Positions 50,959-59,397 of a stretch of DNA of 64,000 bases are shown piece by piece. The notes under the pieces were generated by a model, which was not told the origin of the DNA, searched no databases, and was given only the letters and a program-made list of their open reading frames with translations. Position numbers and translations under genes: made by a program. Each line of letters begins with the position of its first letter. Position 1 is the stretch's first letter. Origin of the DNA: Streptomyces sp. A1136 (GTDB lineage: Bacteria > Actinomycetota > Actinomycetes > Streptomycetales > Streptomycetaceae); contig NZ_SSBJ01000024.1 in assembly GCF_004795055.1 (NCBI RefSeq), forward strand, positions 1-64,000, in the 5' to 3' direction.

Positions 50959-51270
50959 TCAGCGACGGTCCGCACGACCCCTTTCGTAGCGGCGGGTACG
51001 CCGGTAGCCGATGAGTTCGCCGTCGCCGTCGACTTCCACGTCGTACGAGGCGAGCAGCGTCATGGTGTCCGGAACGCGGGGCAGTTCGACGATCTCCACC
51101 TTCAGCTTCCAGGTGCCGTCTTCGACGCGCTCACAGGAGCTCACCGCCTCGGCGGGCAGGCCGAGCAGCTGGGACAGCTGCTGCATCGCCGAAAGAATCA
51201 CCGCTGCCGGGCGCGGGGGCTTCCCCCCGTCCGCCTTCTTCTCTGTGTCGTTGTCAGATGTGTTGGCCAT
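50959..51270 (-). CDS. gvpO: Gas vesicle protein GvpO
   Basis: This 103-residue protein starts at ATG 51270 with GGAGGAAG upstream. It has the GvpO C-terminal pattern GTWKLKVEIVELPRVPDTMT then LLASYDVEVDGDGELIGYRR. The first 30 residues are Lys/Asp/Pro-rich. It heads the operon, as in other streptomycetes; its role is accessory and poorly known. Confidence 0.87.
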   Translation of the reverse strand: MANTSDNDTEKKADGGKPPRPAAVILSAMQQLSQLLGLPAEAVSSCERVEDGTWKLKVEIVELPRVPDTMTLLASYDVEVDGDGELIGYRRTRRYERGRADRR

Positions 51271-51423
51271 GACTTCCTCCCTGCCGCGTATGACCGACTG
51301 CGCCGGCCTCAAACCGGGTGCGATCCAAGGTGAATTGGAATGTCGGATTTCGTCGTTTTGGGATATCGCCTGTCAGGAACCGTTGCCCGCCGCCGGACGA
51401 GAAGCCCCTCGTCCGGACGACGA

Positions 51424-51457
51424 AAACGGCTCCACCCTCGGGAAGGGGGAGCCGTTT
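51424..51457. terminator. Terminator between GlsB-like gene and gvp operon
   Basis: Stem AAACGGCTCC/GGAGCCGTTT (10 bp) with an inner CCC/GGG, 22 bp after the GlsB-like stop. It isolates that gene from the gvp promoter region to its left. Confidence 0.65.
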
Positions 51458-51479
51458 CGCGCAGAAGTGCGTGGGGCGC

Positions 51480-51758
51480 TCACGCGTGGCTGTGGTGGCG
51501 CCGGTTGCCCGTGACGAGGCGGTAGACGGCGAGCAGGATGACGGATCCGATGATGGCGGCGATCCAGGTGGAGAGATCGAAGAAGCCGTCGATGGAGTCG
51601 ACGCCGAAGATGACCTTGCCGAGCCAGCCGCCGAGCAGGCCGCCCGCGATTCCGATCAGCATGGTGATGATGATGCCGCCCGGGTCCTTGCCCGGCATCA
51701 GCGCCTTGGCGATGAGACCCGCGAACAGGCCTATGAAAATCCACGCCAGAATGCCCAT
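51480..51758 (-). CDS. GlsB/YeaQ/YmgE family stress-response membrane protein
   Basis: This 92-residue protein starts at ATG with AGGAGA upstream: three membrane helices (MGILAWIFIGLFAGLIAKAL, then MLIGIAGGLLGGWLGKVIFG, then a third around LSTWIAAIIGSVILLAVYRL). The Gly-rich transmembrane pattern is diagnostic of GlsB/YeaQ proteins, membrane proteins of stress responses in many bacteria. It is separated from gvpO by a terminator. Confidence 0.87.
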   Translation of the reverse strand: MGILAWIFIGLFAGLIAKALMPGKDPGGIIITMLIGIAGGLLGGWLGKVIFGVDSIDGFFDLSTWIAAIIGSVILLAVYRLVTGNRRHHSHA

Positions 51759-51978
51759 GATGCGTCTCCTGCCTTGATGGATAAAGCCGTTGTCAACGAC
51801 CCGTCTGCACCGCGGGGACGGTTTCAAACGCCCCGACATCCTGATCGTTTCCGTTCGGCACGACAGGCGCGGGGGAGGATCAAGGGGACGTTTCCGGGCA
51901 GTGGAGTCGCCGGCGGCCCGCGCCGCGCAGGGCTTCGCCGCCCCGGTCGGGCCCTGAGGCCCAGTGAAGGAGAACCCG

Positions 51979-52242
51979 ATGTCTGTGCAGGACCTGCGTC
52001 ACCGGCTGGAATCGCTGCGCGAGCGACTCGACGAGCAGCCGGCCCTCGCGCCGAGGGAGCGCGAGGAGATCCGGGCGCTGATCGACAAGATCGAGGACCG
52101 GCTCCGGACCGGCGACACCACGTCGCATTCCGGCCTGACCCACGGCGTGAGCCTGTCGGCGGAACGCTTCGAAGCCGACCATCCCGGGGTCGCCGGGGCA
52201 CTGCGCGGCATCGGTGTGGCTCTGGCCAACATCGGCATTTGA
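51979..52242 (+). CDS. DUF4404 family small protein (87 aa)
   Basis: The protein starts at ATG with AAGGAGA upstream: a helical coiled-coil-like N-terminal half (LRHRLESLRERLDEQPALAP) and the family's C-terminal motif ERFEADHPGVAGALRGIGVA then LANIGI. DUF4404 proteins have no known function. It is divergent from the GlsB-like gene. Confidence 0.8.
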   Translation: MSVQDLRHRLESLRERLDEQPALAPREREEIRALIDKIEDRLRTGDTTSHSGLTHGVSLSAERFEADHPGVAGALRGIGVALANIGI

Positions 52243-52256
52243 GCGCCGGGCTTCGG

Positions 52257-53096
52257 TCACCCCTCGGCGGTCAGCGGGAACAGCCGGCCATACCCGTCGA
52301 TCCCCTCGGCCAGCGTCCCGGCGGCCCGGAGCGCGGCCCACAGCAGTACCTGGTTGGCCGCCAGTACCGGCCGGTCCATGGTCCGTTCCATGCTCTCCAC
52401 CGCCCCGACGGCGCGGAACCCGTTTCCGCCGACGACCACCGCCTCGGCGTCCGACGGCACCTGCCTGACGACCCGGTCGTGCAGTTCGGCCGGCCGGATC
52501 AGCCGCTGTCCGCTGGGGAGCGGGCACGGAGCGGCGTACACCACGCCGAAGCCCGCCGCTTCGTAGTAGGCCCGACCGAGGTCGTTCAGTTCGGCGCTGA
52601 ACCACGGCGGGTCGATCAGGGCGATGCGCTCCACTCCCAGGGCCCGCAGCGCCTGCGTGACGGCGGAGCAGGTGCCGACCACCGGCAGGCCGTGCGCCCG
52701 CCCGGACAGCCGCTCCAGCATCGCCGCCTCGGCGTCGGCTCCCGTGACGTAGGCCGAACTGGTGAACGCGAACGCGAGCACGTCGACGGGCGCGGCGGCC
52801 AGCAGTTCCGCCGCGTCGTCGACATGGGGAGGCTCCGCGAAGGCCCGTACGGGAGCGAGCGGGATCATCGGGTCCATGGCGCCGCCCGGCCGCATCGCGC
52901 CGAAGGGGACCCTGGCCGTATGAAGGCCGACGTCGTCGGGCGCCATGGCCCGCAGCTCGGATTCGGGCCCCACATCGGCATGCGGGGTGAGCACTCCGAT
53001 GCGCACCCGTGTGTCCCAGCCATCGGGTCGGTACACCCGTTCGTCCTCCGCGTCGAAGCATCCTGGTCCGGTCGGCCCCCAGTCTCTCCCCGGCAC
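52257..53096 (-). CDS. Asp/Glu racemase-like (maleate isomerase family) protein
   Basis: This 279-residue protein starts at GTG 53096; a later start before RIGVLTPHADVGPESELRAM is conceivable. The fold is the two-domain Asp/Glu racemase type. The first active-site Cys lies in VVGTCSAVTQALRALG; the opposite motif reads VVVGGNGFRAV, where a second Cys is expected in many members (GGNG-C-F) but is absent here. Maleate cis-trans isomerases and arylmalonate decarboxylases share this family. It is downstream of an SDR on the same strand. Confidence 0.78.
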   Translation of the reverse strand: MPGRDWGPTGPGCFDAEDERVYRPDGWDTRVRIGVLTPHADVGPESELRAMAPDDVGLHTARVPFGAMRPGGAMDPMIPLAPVRAFAEPPHVDDAAELLAAAPVDVLAFAFTSSAYVTGADAEAAMLERLSGRAHGLPVVGTCSAVTQALRALGVERIALIDPPWFSAELNDLGRAYYEAAGFGVVYAAPCPLPSGQRLIRPAELHDRVVRQVPSDAEAVVVGGNGFRAVGAVESMERTMDRPVLAANQVLLWAALRAAGTLAEGIDGYGRLFPLTAEG

Positions 53097-53181
53097 CCGC
53101 CGATTTCGTGGAAGCGCCGCGCCGCCGGGCGTGTGGCCCCGGGGCGCTCGCCATGACGGTGTCTCCCGGCCGCATCGCGGC

Positions 53182-53961
53182 TCAGTGGACGGACAGCCCG
53201 CCGTCTACGAAGATCGATTGGCCGGTGACGTAGCCGGAGGCGCGGCCGGCCAGGAACACCGCCGCCCCGGCGAAGTCCTCGGCCAGACCGTTGCGGCCGA
53301 CCATCGTGCGCGCGGCCAGCGCCGCCACCTTCTCCGGATCGGAGGACAAGCGCGCGTTGAGCGGGGTCATCACGAAGCCGGGCACCAGCGTGTTGCAGGT
53401 GACGCCGTACGGCGACCACGCCTCGGCCTGAGAGCGGGCCAGCGATTCCAGCGCGCCCTTGGAGACCCCGTAGGCGCCGCTCTGGACGAACGCCCGGTGC
53501 GCCTGTTGGGAGGTGACGTGGATGATCCGCCCGAAGCCCCGTTCGGCCATTCCGGGCCCGAACCGCCGGCCCAAAAGGTAGGGAGCCTCCAGGTTCACCG
53601 CCATCGTGGCGTCCCACACCTCCTCGCCCAGCTCGTCCATCGGCGGTCGCAGGTTGATTCCGGCGCTGTTGACGAGGATGTCGGGCTCACCGAACACCTC
53701 GGCCGCCTGCTCCGCCGCCGCCCGCACCCCGTCGCGGGTGCTCAGGTCGGCGCTCACCCAGGCCGCCCGGCAGCCCTCCGCGGCCAGCTCGTCTACCGTC
53801 GCGGCCAGTTCCGACTCCCTGCGCGCCACGACCACCACGCTCGCCCCCGCTCGGGCGAGAGCACCGGCGATGGCCCGGCCGATCCCGGAACTGCCGCCCG
53901 TCACGACGGCGACCCGGCCTTCCAGCGAGAAGAGTTCGCAGAGGTAGTTCTGTGAGGTCAT
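53182..53961 (-). CDS. Short-chain dehydrogenase/reductase
   Basis: This 259-residue classical SDR has cofactor motif TGGSSGIG, the NSAG motif (VNSAGINLR), and active-site Ser in HVTSQQAHRAF with the YxxxK pair YGVSK. The C-terminal IFVDGGLSV motif is typical. It probably reduces or oxidises a small secondary alcohol. It lies 85 bp upstream of the racemase-like gene and probably forms an operon with it. Confidence 0.9.
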   Translation of the reverse strand: MTSQNYLCELFSLEGRVAVVTGGSSGIGRAIAGALARAGASVVVVARRESELAATVDELAAEGCRAAWVSADLSTRDGVRAAAEQAAEVFGEPDILVNSAGINLRPPMDELGEEVWDATMAVNLEAPYLLGRRFGPGMAERGFGRIIHVTSQQAHRAFVQSGAYGVSKGALESLARSQAEAWSPYGVTCNTLVPGFVMTPLNARLSSDPEKVAALAARTMVGRNGLAEDFAGAAVFLAGRASGYVTGQSIFVDGGLSVH

Positions 53962-54080
53962 GCGCCTACCCTAGACGGCCCCTCCTCGGCGTGGTGTGGG
54001 GGTGAAGTGGCGTCCGCGGCGCACACGTTCGGGGGAATCGCCTGGTCGAACCGGTCGGGGCCGTGCAGGATGATGACGAC

Positions 54081-54632
54081 ATGACCTTTGCCCGAAGAAG
54101 AGCCGAGTTGTTCGACGGTGTGCAGTACGACCGCCGGTTCAGCGGTCCCTCGACCGGTGACGAGAAGAGCATGCTGCTGGGCTTCCTCGCGGACCAGCGC
54201 GCGACGTTGCAGTTGAAGTGTGCGGGCCTCGGTGCGGAGGTATCCCGATGCTCCGTCGAACCGTCCACGCTCTCCCTGCTCGGCCTCGTCCGGCACCTCG
54301 CCGATGTGGAGCGCCGATGGTTTCGTCGGGTACTGGCCGAACAGGACGCCCCCGCGCTGTTCTCCTCCCCCCACCAGCCCGACGGGGACTTCGACCACGC
54401 GTCGTCGACTCCCGCCGACATCGCGACGGCTTGGCAGGCGTGGCGGGACGAGGTGGCCTTCGCCGACGACTACGTCCGCCACGCGCCGCACCTGGACGTC
54501 CAGGGTCAGGACACCTGGCGCGGAACGGTGTCCCTGCGTTGGGTGCTCATCCACATGGTCGAGGAGTACGCCCGGCACAACGGACATGCCGACCTGCTCC
54601 GCGAGCGGATCGACGGAGCACGCGGGATGTAG
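54081..54632 (+). CDS. DinB-like (DUF664) protein
   Basis: This 183-residue protein has a four-helix bundle with metal-binding candidates typical of DinB/DUF664: the His in LGLVRHLADVERRWFRRVLA and the HMVEEYARHNGHADLLRE motif near the C-terminus. Some members are mycothiol- or bacillithiol-dependent transferases. Start ATG 54081 (MTFARRRAELFDG) is chosen over a GTG at 54063. Confidence 0.8.
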   Translation: MTFARRRAELFDGVQYDRRFSGPSTGDEKSMLLGFLADQRATLQLKCAGLGAEVSRCSVEPSTLSLLGLVRHLADVERRWFRRVLAEQDAPALFSSPHQPDGDFDHASSTPADIATAWQAWRDEVAFADDYVRHAPHLDVQGQDTWRGTVSLRWVLIHMVEEYARHNGHADLLRERIDGARGM

Positions 54633-54641
54633 GGGGCGTGT

Positions 54642-55214
54642 TCACGGGGCCTGCGTCGGGGTGAACTTCGTGAGGATCAGCAGGGTGTCGACGAGGTCCT
54701 CGGCCGGGGCGCCGGTGGCCAGGCGGCGCAGTTGCTGTCCGAAGACCAGGGCGACGGCCACGCCGGCCAGACGCTCGGGGTCGGGCACTCCGAGTCGGCC
54801 GAGGATGCGGGCGGCCAGCAGGTCGTACGCGGCGAAACACTCGGCGGCGGCGGCGCGCAGCCGTGCGTCCCTACCGGCCTGGACGTACAACTCGAAGGGC
54901 GCGATGTGCCGGCTGTCGAAGGCGTTGCCGCCCGCGACCTGCGCCACCACCTCGGCCGCCTGCCCGATGTCGAAGCTTTCGTCGGTGCAGGCGTCGGCGA
55001 GCGTCGTGAAGTGCCGGGTCTCCTCGGCCACGAAGTGCAGCAGGCTCTCGCGGAGCAGCTCGTGCTGGGTGGTGAAGTGGTAGGTGACGGAGCCGAGGGA
55101 GACCCCGGCCTGCTTCGCGATCCGACGGTTGGTGACGGCGGCGATGCCGTCCTGCCCGATGATCCGCAATACGGCGTCGATGATGCTCTGGCGGGTGTCG
55201 GAAGCATGGGGCAT
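54642..55214 (-). CDS. TetR family regulator (divergent to SDR)
   Basis: This 190-residue protein starts at ATG 55214. The helix-turn-helix (about 8-50) reads SIIDAVLRIIGQDGIAAVTN then RRIAKQAGVSLGSVTYHF. The C-terminal helical domain is ordinary. A perfect 26-bp palindrome lies between it and the divergent SDR gene. Confidence 0.87.
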   Translation of the reverse strand: MPHASDTRQSIIDAVLRIIGQDGIAAVTNRRIAKQAGVSLGSVTYHFTTQHELLRESLLHFVAEETRHFTTLADACTDESFDIGQAAEVVAQVAGGNAFDSRHIAPFELYVQAGRDARLRAAAAECFAAYDLLAARILGRLGVPDPERLAGVAVALVFGQQLRRLATGAPAEDLVDTLLILTKFTPTQAP

Positions 55215-55305
55215 GTCGGCATTCTGCCCCACCGGCCGATGTGAGTGCCCTTGCGGGGGCGGCCGGTTGGGGCGCCCGGGGTGTGGACAGTGGGCGGGGC
55301 GATCC

Positions 55306-55331
55306 CTACTGTTCGTTCGAACGAACAGTAG
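55306..55331. promoter_or_regulatory. TetR operator, 26-bp perfect palindrome
   Basis: Half-site CTACTGTTCGTTC repeated exactly as its reverse complement, centred at 55318/55319. It resembles the TGTTCGNNCGAACA core bound by many TetR proteins. It lies 92 bp from the TetR start and 26 bp before the SDR start, so both genes can be repressed from it. Confidence 0.85.
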
Positions 55332-55356
55332 AGGGTCGCCGCACGGGAGAGTCGTC

Positions 55357-56148
55357 GTGGACATATCCGGATCGAACGTTCTGCTCACCGGGGCCACCGG
55401 GGGGATAGGTTCCGCCCTGGTCGGACGTCTGACGGCGGAGGGGGCCCGGCTGACCGTCACCGGGCGGCGGGAGGAAGCCCTCAAGGCCGCCGCGGACGCC
55501 TGGGGCGCGCGTACCGTGGTCGCCGATCTGGCCGTCCGGTCCGATGTCGTGCGGCTCTCCGAGAGTTGCTCCGACGCGGACGTCCTCGTCGCCAACGCCG
55601 CCCTCCCCGCCAGCGGCGACCTCCTGGACTACACCGAGGAGCAGCTCGACCGCGCCCTGGACGTCAACCTCCGTGCTCCCATGCAGTTGTCCAGGCTGCT
55701 CGCGGCGCCGATGGTGGCCCGCGGTCGGGGCCACATCGTGCTGGTCGGTTCCATCTCCGGGAAGGCGGCGACCAAGTCGACCTCCCTGTACAACGCGACG
55801 AAGTTCGGCCTGCGTGGCTTCGCCCTCGCCCTGCGTCAAGAGCTCCGGGGTACGGGAGTGGGGGTGTCGCTGGTCCAGCCCGGCTTCGTCCGCGACGCGG
55901 GGATGTTCGCGGCCACCGGTGCCGACACGCCGAACGGCATCAGGACCGTGACACCCGGCCAGGTCGCCGACGGCGTCGTACGGGCGGTCCGCGGCGACCG
56001 CTGCGAGGTCAACGTGGCGCCCCTCGAACTGCGGTTGCTGAGCGCGATCGCCGGGCAGTTCCCCGGCTTCGCCGAACGGGTCCAGGCCCGGGCGGACGTC
56101 GACGGCTCCGTGCGACAGATCGTCGACGCGCAGCGCTCACAGCGGTAG
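55357..56148 (+). CDS. Short-chain dehydrogenase/reductase
   Basis: This 263-residue classical SDR starts at GTG with the cofactor motif TGATGGIG, VANAALPASGDLL in place of NAG, active-site SISGKAATKSTSLYNATKFG with YxxxK (YNATK), and VQPGFVRDAGMF. It may oxidise or reduce a hydrophobic secondary alcohol. It is the likely main target of the divergent TetR. Confidence 0.9.
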   Translation: MDISGSNVLLTGATGGIGSALVGRLTAEGARLTVTGRREEALKAAADAWGARTVVADLAVRSDVVRLSESCSDADVLVANAALPASGDLLDYTEEQLDRALDVNLRAPMQLSRLLAAPMVARGRGHIVLVGSISGKAATKSTSLYNATKFGLRGFALALRQELRGTGVGVSLVQPGFVRDAGMFAATGADTPNGIRTVTPGQVADGVVRAVRGDRCEVNVAPLELRLLSAIAGQFPGFAERVQARADVDGSVRQIVDAQRSQR

Positions 56149-56559
56149 TCGCCGCCGGTCCCGCGCCGTCGTGCGGGACCGGATCACGGCCCTGCGTGAC
56201 GACGCCCCGCACGTGACGGCGGTCAGCGCCGGCCAGGTCGGCGAACCCGTGCGTCGAAGCGGCTGCCCGGGTCGGTCGTCGGGTCCGGCCCGGGCAGGTC
56301 CGCCGCGGCGGACCTGCCGCCGGCGCGGTCCTCGGTCTCCGCGCGGGTCACCGCCTTCCCGACGCCTGCGGTTGCGCCGGCTGAGCGCCCCCACCGCGCC
56401 CATCAAGGCGCCCGGGAGCGCGCCGGCCACGAGGACCCGCAGCAGGTCTTCCCTCGAAGACTCCCCTCCGCGTCAGGTTCACCGTCGCCCGGGCCACCCG
56501 CGAGGCGTCGCACGAACCCAGGTGCCTGATCCACCATGAGCGGGGAGACCATCGACGCG
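56149..56559. other. 410 bp between SDR and decayed AraC gene
   Basis: GC-rich with no start, ribosome site and coherent protein in any frame. I see nothing I can name. Confidence 0.5.
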
Positions 56560-57240
56560 CGGACCGACCGACTTTGGACGAATCCGACCCGGACGCTCAC
56601 GGGGCGACGGCTCGCCCACGACCCGGGCCGCGACCATCCGGCCGGGGGTGGAGCCGGCCGGGGCGCGGAACTCGCGGTTGAGATGGGCCTGGTCGTAGAA
56701 GCCGCAGACGGCGGTTGCCTCCGTGGGCTGCGCGCGCTCGCGGGTGGGCAGTCCCACGGCCCGGTGGAAGCGCAGTACGCGGGCGGTCGTCTTGGGCGCC
56801 AGACCTGTCTGTTCGGTGAATCGGCGGACCAAGCAGCCCTGGCCCCGACCCACTTCGCTCGCGATCCGGCTCACCGGGAGCGCCCCGCCGGCGTGGGACG
56901 GCAGCCGCCGGGCGTGGGCCACCTCGGGCGCCGGACGGGGCCGCGCCGGAGTCGGGCCGACAGGGCGAGGTCAAGCAGGTCGAACCGGGTGCCCCCGGCC
57001 GCGGTGTCGGTCGGTTGCCCCACCAGCGCTTCGGCCTGCGGCCCGAGGAACGACCAACCGGCCGTCCTCCAGTCCGGCGGCCGGCGAACCGGTCACCTGG
57101 TGGTCCGTGGTCTGCTCACCCCGCCGGCCGGACGTGGGCGAAGGGGCCGCCCAGGCTGTCGCGACGACGACGCGCCCGGTGGGGACCACCCGCACCCGGC
57201 AGGGCCAGGCCGCCGCCTCCCGGCAGCCACCGTAGTGACC
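56560..57240 (-). pseudogene. Decayed AraC family regulator
   Basis: The minus strand carries the C-terminal two-HTH AraC domain in one frame: LPVSRIASEVGRGQGCLVRR then FTEQTGLAPKTTARVLRFHR and GFYDQAHLNREFRAPAGSTP. The N-terminal sensing domain appears only in pieces of other frames upstream (LEDGRLVV and similar), with frameshifts and no clear start. It was probably a DUF6597-type AraC regulator. Inactive as written. Confidence 0.55.
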
Positions 57241-57356
57241 CTCGGCATGCCGTTCCCCCCTCCCGCGCCGACGCACCGGCATCCTGGAGAAGGCCCGGGC
57301 GGACCGAGGGGCTCGGGCTCCCGGCGCCAGGGCTCGGGTGCGGGGGCTAGGGACCC

Positions 57357-57779
57357 TCAGGTGTCCGGATCGGCGGCGGCGATGGCCGCGAGGGCCGATC
57401 CCGGGTCGCGTTCCACCGCGAGGTCACCCAGGGTGACGACCCCGACGAGTTCCCCGTCCCCGGTCTGCACGGGCAGGCGCCGCAAGGCGTGGCGACGCAT
57501 GAGGTCATTGGCCTCGTCGACGCCGTCGTCGGGCTTGATGGTGATCGGTTCGGTGCTACAGATGTCCCGCACCGTCGTCCGGGCGGGGTCCCGGTTCTCG
57601 GCCATGGCGCGTATGACGAGGTCCCGGTCGGTCAGGATGCCGCGCAACCGACCCTCGTCGACGACCAGGACATCCCCGATGTCGGCGTCCCGCATCACGC
57701 GCGCGGCCTCCGCCAGTGAGGTCAGCTTGTCGACGGTCACCGGCTTTCCCGTCATCACCTCGTGGACTCGTCGGGTCAT
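57357..57779 (-). CDS. CBS domain pair protein
   Basis: This 140-residue protein consists of two CBS motifs: VHEVMTGKPVTVDKLTSLAE then LRGILTDRDLVIRAMAE, and VRDICSTEPITIKPDDGVDE then LVGVVTLGDLAVERD. The ATG has GGGAGGAGCC upstream. CBS pairs bind adenosyl ligands and act as energy or ion-strength sensors; stand-alone ones are common in streptomycetes. It is divergent from the crt operon. Confidence 0.88.
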   Translation of the reverse strand: MTRRVHEVMTGKPVTVDKLTSLAEAARVMRDADIGDVLVVDEGRLRGILTDRDLVIRAMAENRDPARTTVRDICSTEPITIKPDDGVDEANDLMRRHALRRLPVQTGDGELVGVVTLGDLAVERDPGSALAAIAAADPDT

Positions 57780-58182
57780 GGCTCCTCCCGCTGCTGCAAG
57801 CGGTTCCTGCCGGGCGCCTACCCTCGCCGGTCGGGCGCTACGCCCCCGACCCCTCCCCCACCCCGTCGGCCCCCGGCGGCCCCTCCGACCTGCTCCGGTC
57901 CTGCCGGCGGCGGAGTCCCGGCCCGGTCCGGGCCTGCCCGCGTGGGGCGGGGCGGCGGTGTACGCGTGCCCGTGGTCGCCGGACGTACGGCGAGGGACTA
58001 CGGGCTGTCTCCTGTTGGGCCGTCCGGGCGGAAGCGCCGTCCGGCGACCGTCCGGCGGGGAAGGACACAGGTGGATCACGGCCGCACGGACGAACAGGAA
58101 TCCGGGCGGCCACGTGCATCCGACGGCGTATCGGCCGCCGAACCAACGAGAGCGCAGCCGCCCACCCGACGGAGGACCGCAA
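57780..58182 (+). other. crt operon promoter region
   Basis: 400 bp between the divergent CBS gene and crtE with no convincing coding frame. The ribosome site GGAGGA (58171-58176) ends six bases before the TTG start. I cannot place the promoter. Confidence 0.45.
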
Positions 58183-59397
58183 TTGATTCCGAAGGCCGTT
58201 CTCGAACACGCACCCGCCTCGGCGCGCGCCGGGTCGGCGGGCCCTGCCCGCGACCGGGTGGACGCGGACGTGCCCGCAGCGGTGCGAAGGGAACTCGAAA
58301 CCGTCCTGGACGCCCTGCTGGCCCGGGCCCGGTCGCTCGATCCGGTCTTCGCCTCCGACGTGGCCGAGCGTCTCGCCGCCTTCACCCTGCGCGGCGGGCG
58401 CCGCAACCGGTCGAGGTTCCTGTGGTGGGCCGCCCGTGCCTGTGGGGCCGGCGAGGACCTGACCCCCGCGCTGCTGCGGGTCGCCGCGGCCCTCGAACTC
58501 ATACAGGCGTGCGCCCTCGTCCACGACGACGTGATGGACCGCTCCGCGCTCCGCCGGGGCGGCCCGTCCTTCCACACGCAGCTCGAAGCGCGGTACGCGG
58601 ACAGGTGCGAGACTCCCGGCGCCTTCGGTGCGTCCGCCGCCGTCCTCGCCGGTGATCTGGCCCTCGCGTGGGCCGACGACCTCGTGGCCGCCGCCGACCT
58701 GCCCCGTGGGACACGGGACTCCGTGCTGGAGATATGGCGGCTCATGCGGACCGAGATGGTGGCCGGGCAGTACCTGGACCTGTACACACAGGCCACGGGT
58801 ACCCGTTCCGCCACGCTGGCCCTGCGCACCGCCTGCCTCAAGACGGCCCGCTACACGGTGGAGCGGCCGATGGCCCTGGGTGCCGCGATGGCCGGGGCGG
58901 AGGCCGCCACCGCGGCGGCGCTGGGCGCGGCGGGGCGCTGCGCCGGGGTCGCCTTCCAACTCCGCGACGACCTGCTCGGTGTGTTCGGCGATCCGGAGGT
59001 CACGGGGAAACCGGCGGGCGACGACATCCGGGCCGGGAAGAACACCTATCTGGCGGCGCTGGCGCTCTCCCTGGCCGCCGCCGGGCCGGACGCGCGCACG
59101 GCGCGCCTCCTCGACCGGTCCCTTGGTGACCGTTTCCTCACCGAGGACGGGCTGGCCGAGGTCAGGGAGGTCCTTCGGGCCACCGGTGCGGTCGCCCGCG
59201 TGGAACGGCGCGTCCGGAGACTGGCCGCGACCGCCGAGCGCCACCTGTCCCGGGCGGAGCTGCGCGGCCCGGGACAGGTGGCGCTGGTACGGCTCCTGCG
59301 CGAGGTGGCTTCCCCGCTTCCCGCCCGGGAGGAGGGCCACCACCTCCTCGCGTCGCCCCCGACGGCGGCGGTTCGGCGCGCGGGAGGCGGCCGATGA
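58183..59397 (+). CDS. crtE: Geranylgeranyl diphosphate synthase CrtE
   Basis: This 404-residue protein starts at TTG with GGAGGA six bases upstream, giving MIPKAVLEHAPAS at the N-terminus. Both aspartate-rich motifs are intact: ALVHDDVMDRS (D115, D116, D119) and FQLRDDLLGVFGD (from D262). It condenses isopentenyl with allylic diphosphates to C20. Its stop overlaps crtI as ATGA. It heads the carotenoid operon. Confidence 0.92.
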   Translation: MIPKAVLEHAPASARAGSAGPARDRVDADVPAAVRRELETVLDALLARARSLDPVFASDVAERLAAFTLRGGRRNRSRFLWWAARACGAGEDLTPALLRVAAALELIQACALVHDDVMDRSALRRGGPSFHTQLEARYADRCETPGAFGASAAVLAGDLALAWADDLVAAADLPRGTRDSVLEIWRLMRTEMVAGQYLDLYTQATGTRSATLALRTACLKTARYTVERPMALGAAMAGAEAATAAALGAAGRCAGVAFQLRDDLLGVFGDPEVTGKPAGDDIRAGKNTYLAALALSLAAAGPDARTARLLDRSLGDRFLTEDGLAEVREVLRATGAVARVERRVRRLAATAERHLSRAELRGPGQVALVRLLREVASPLPAREEGHHLLASPPTAAVRRAGGGR

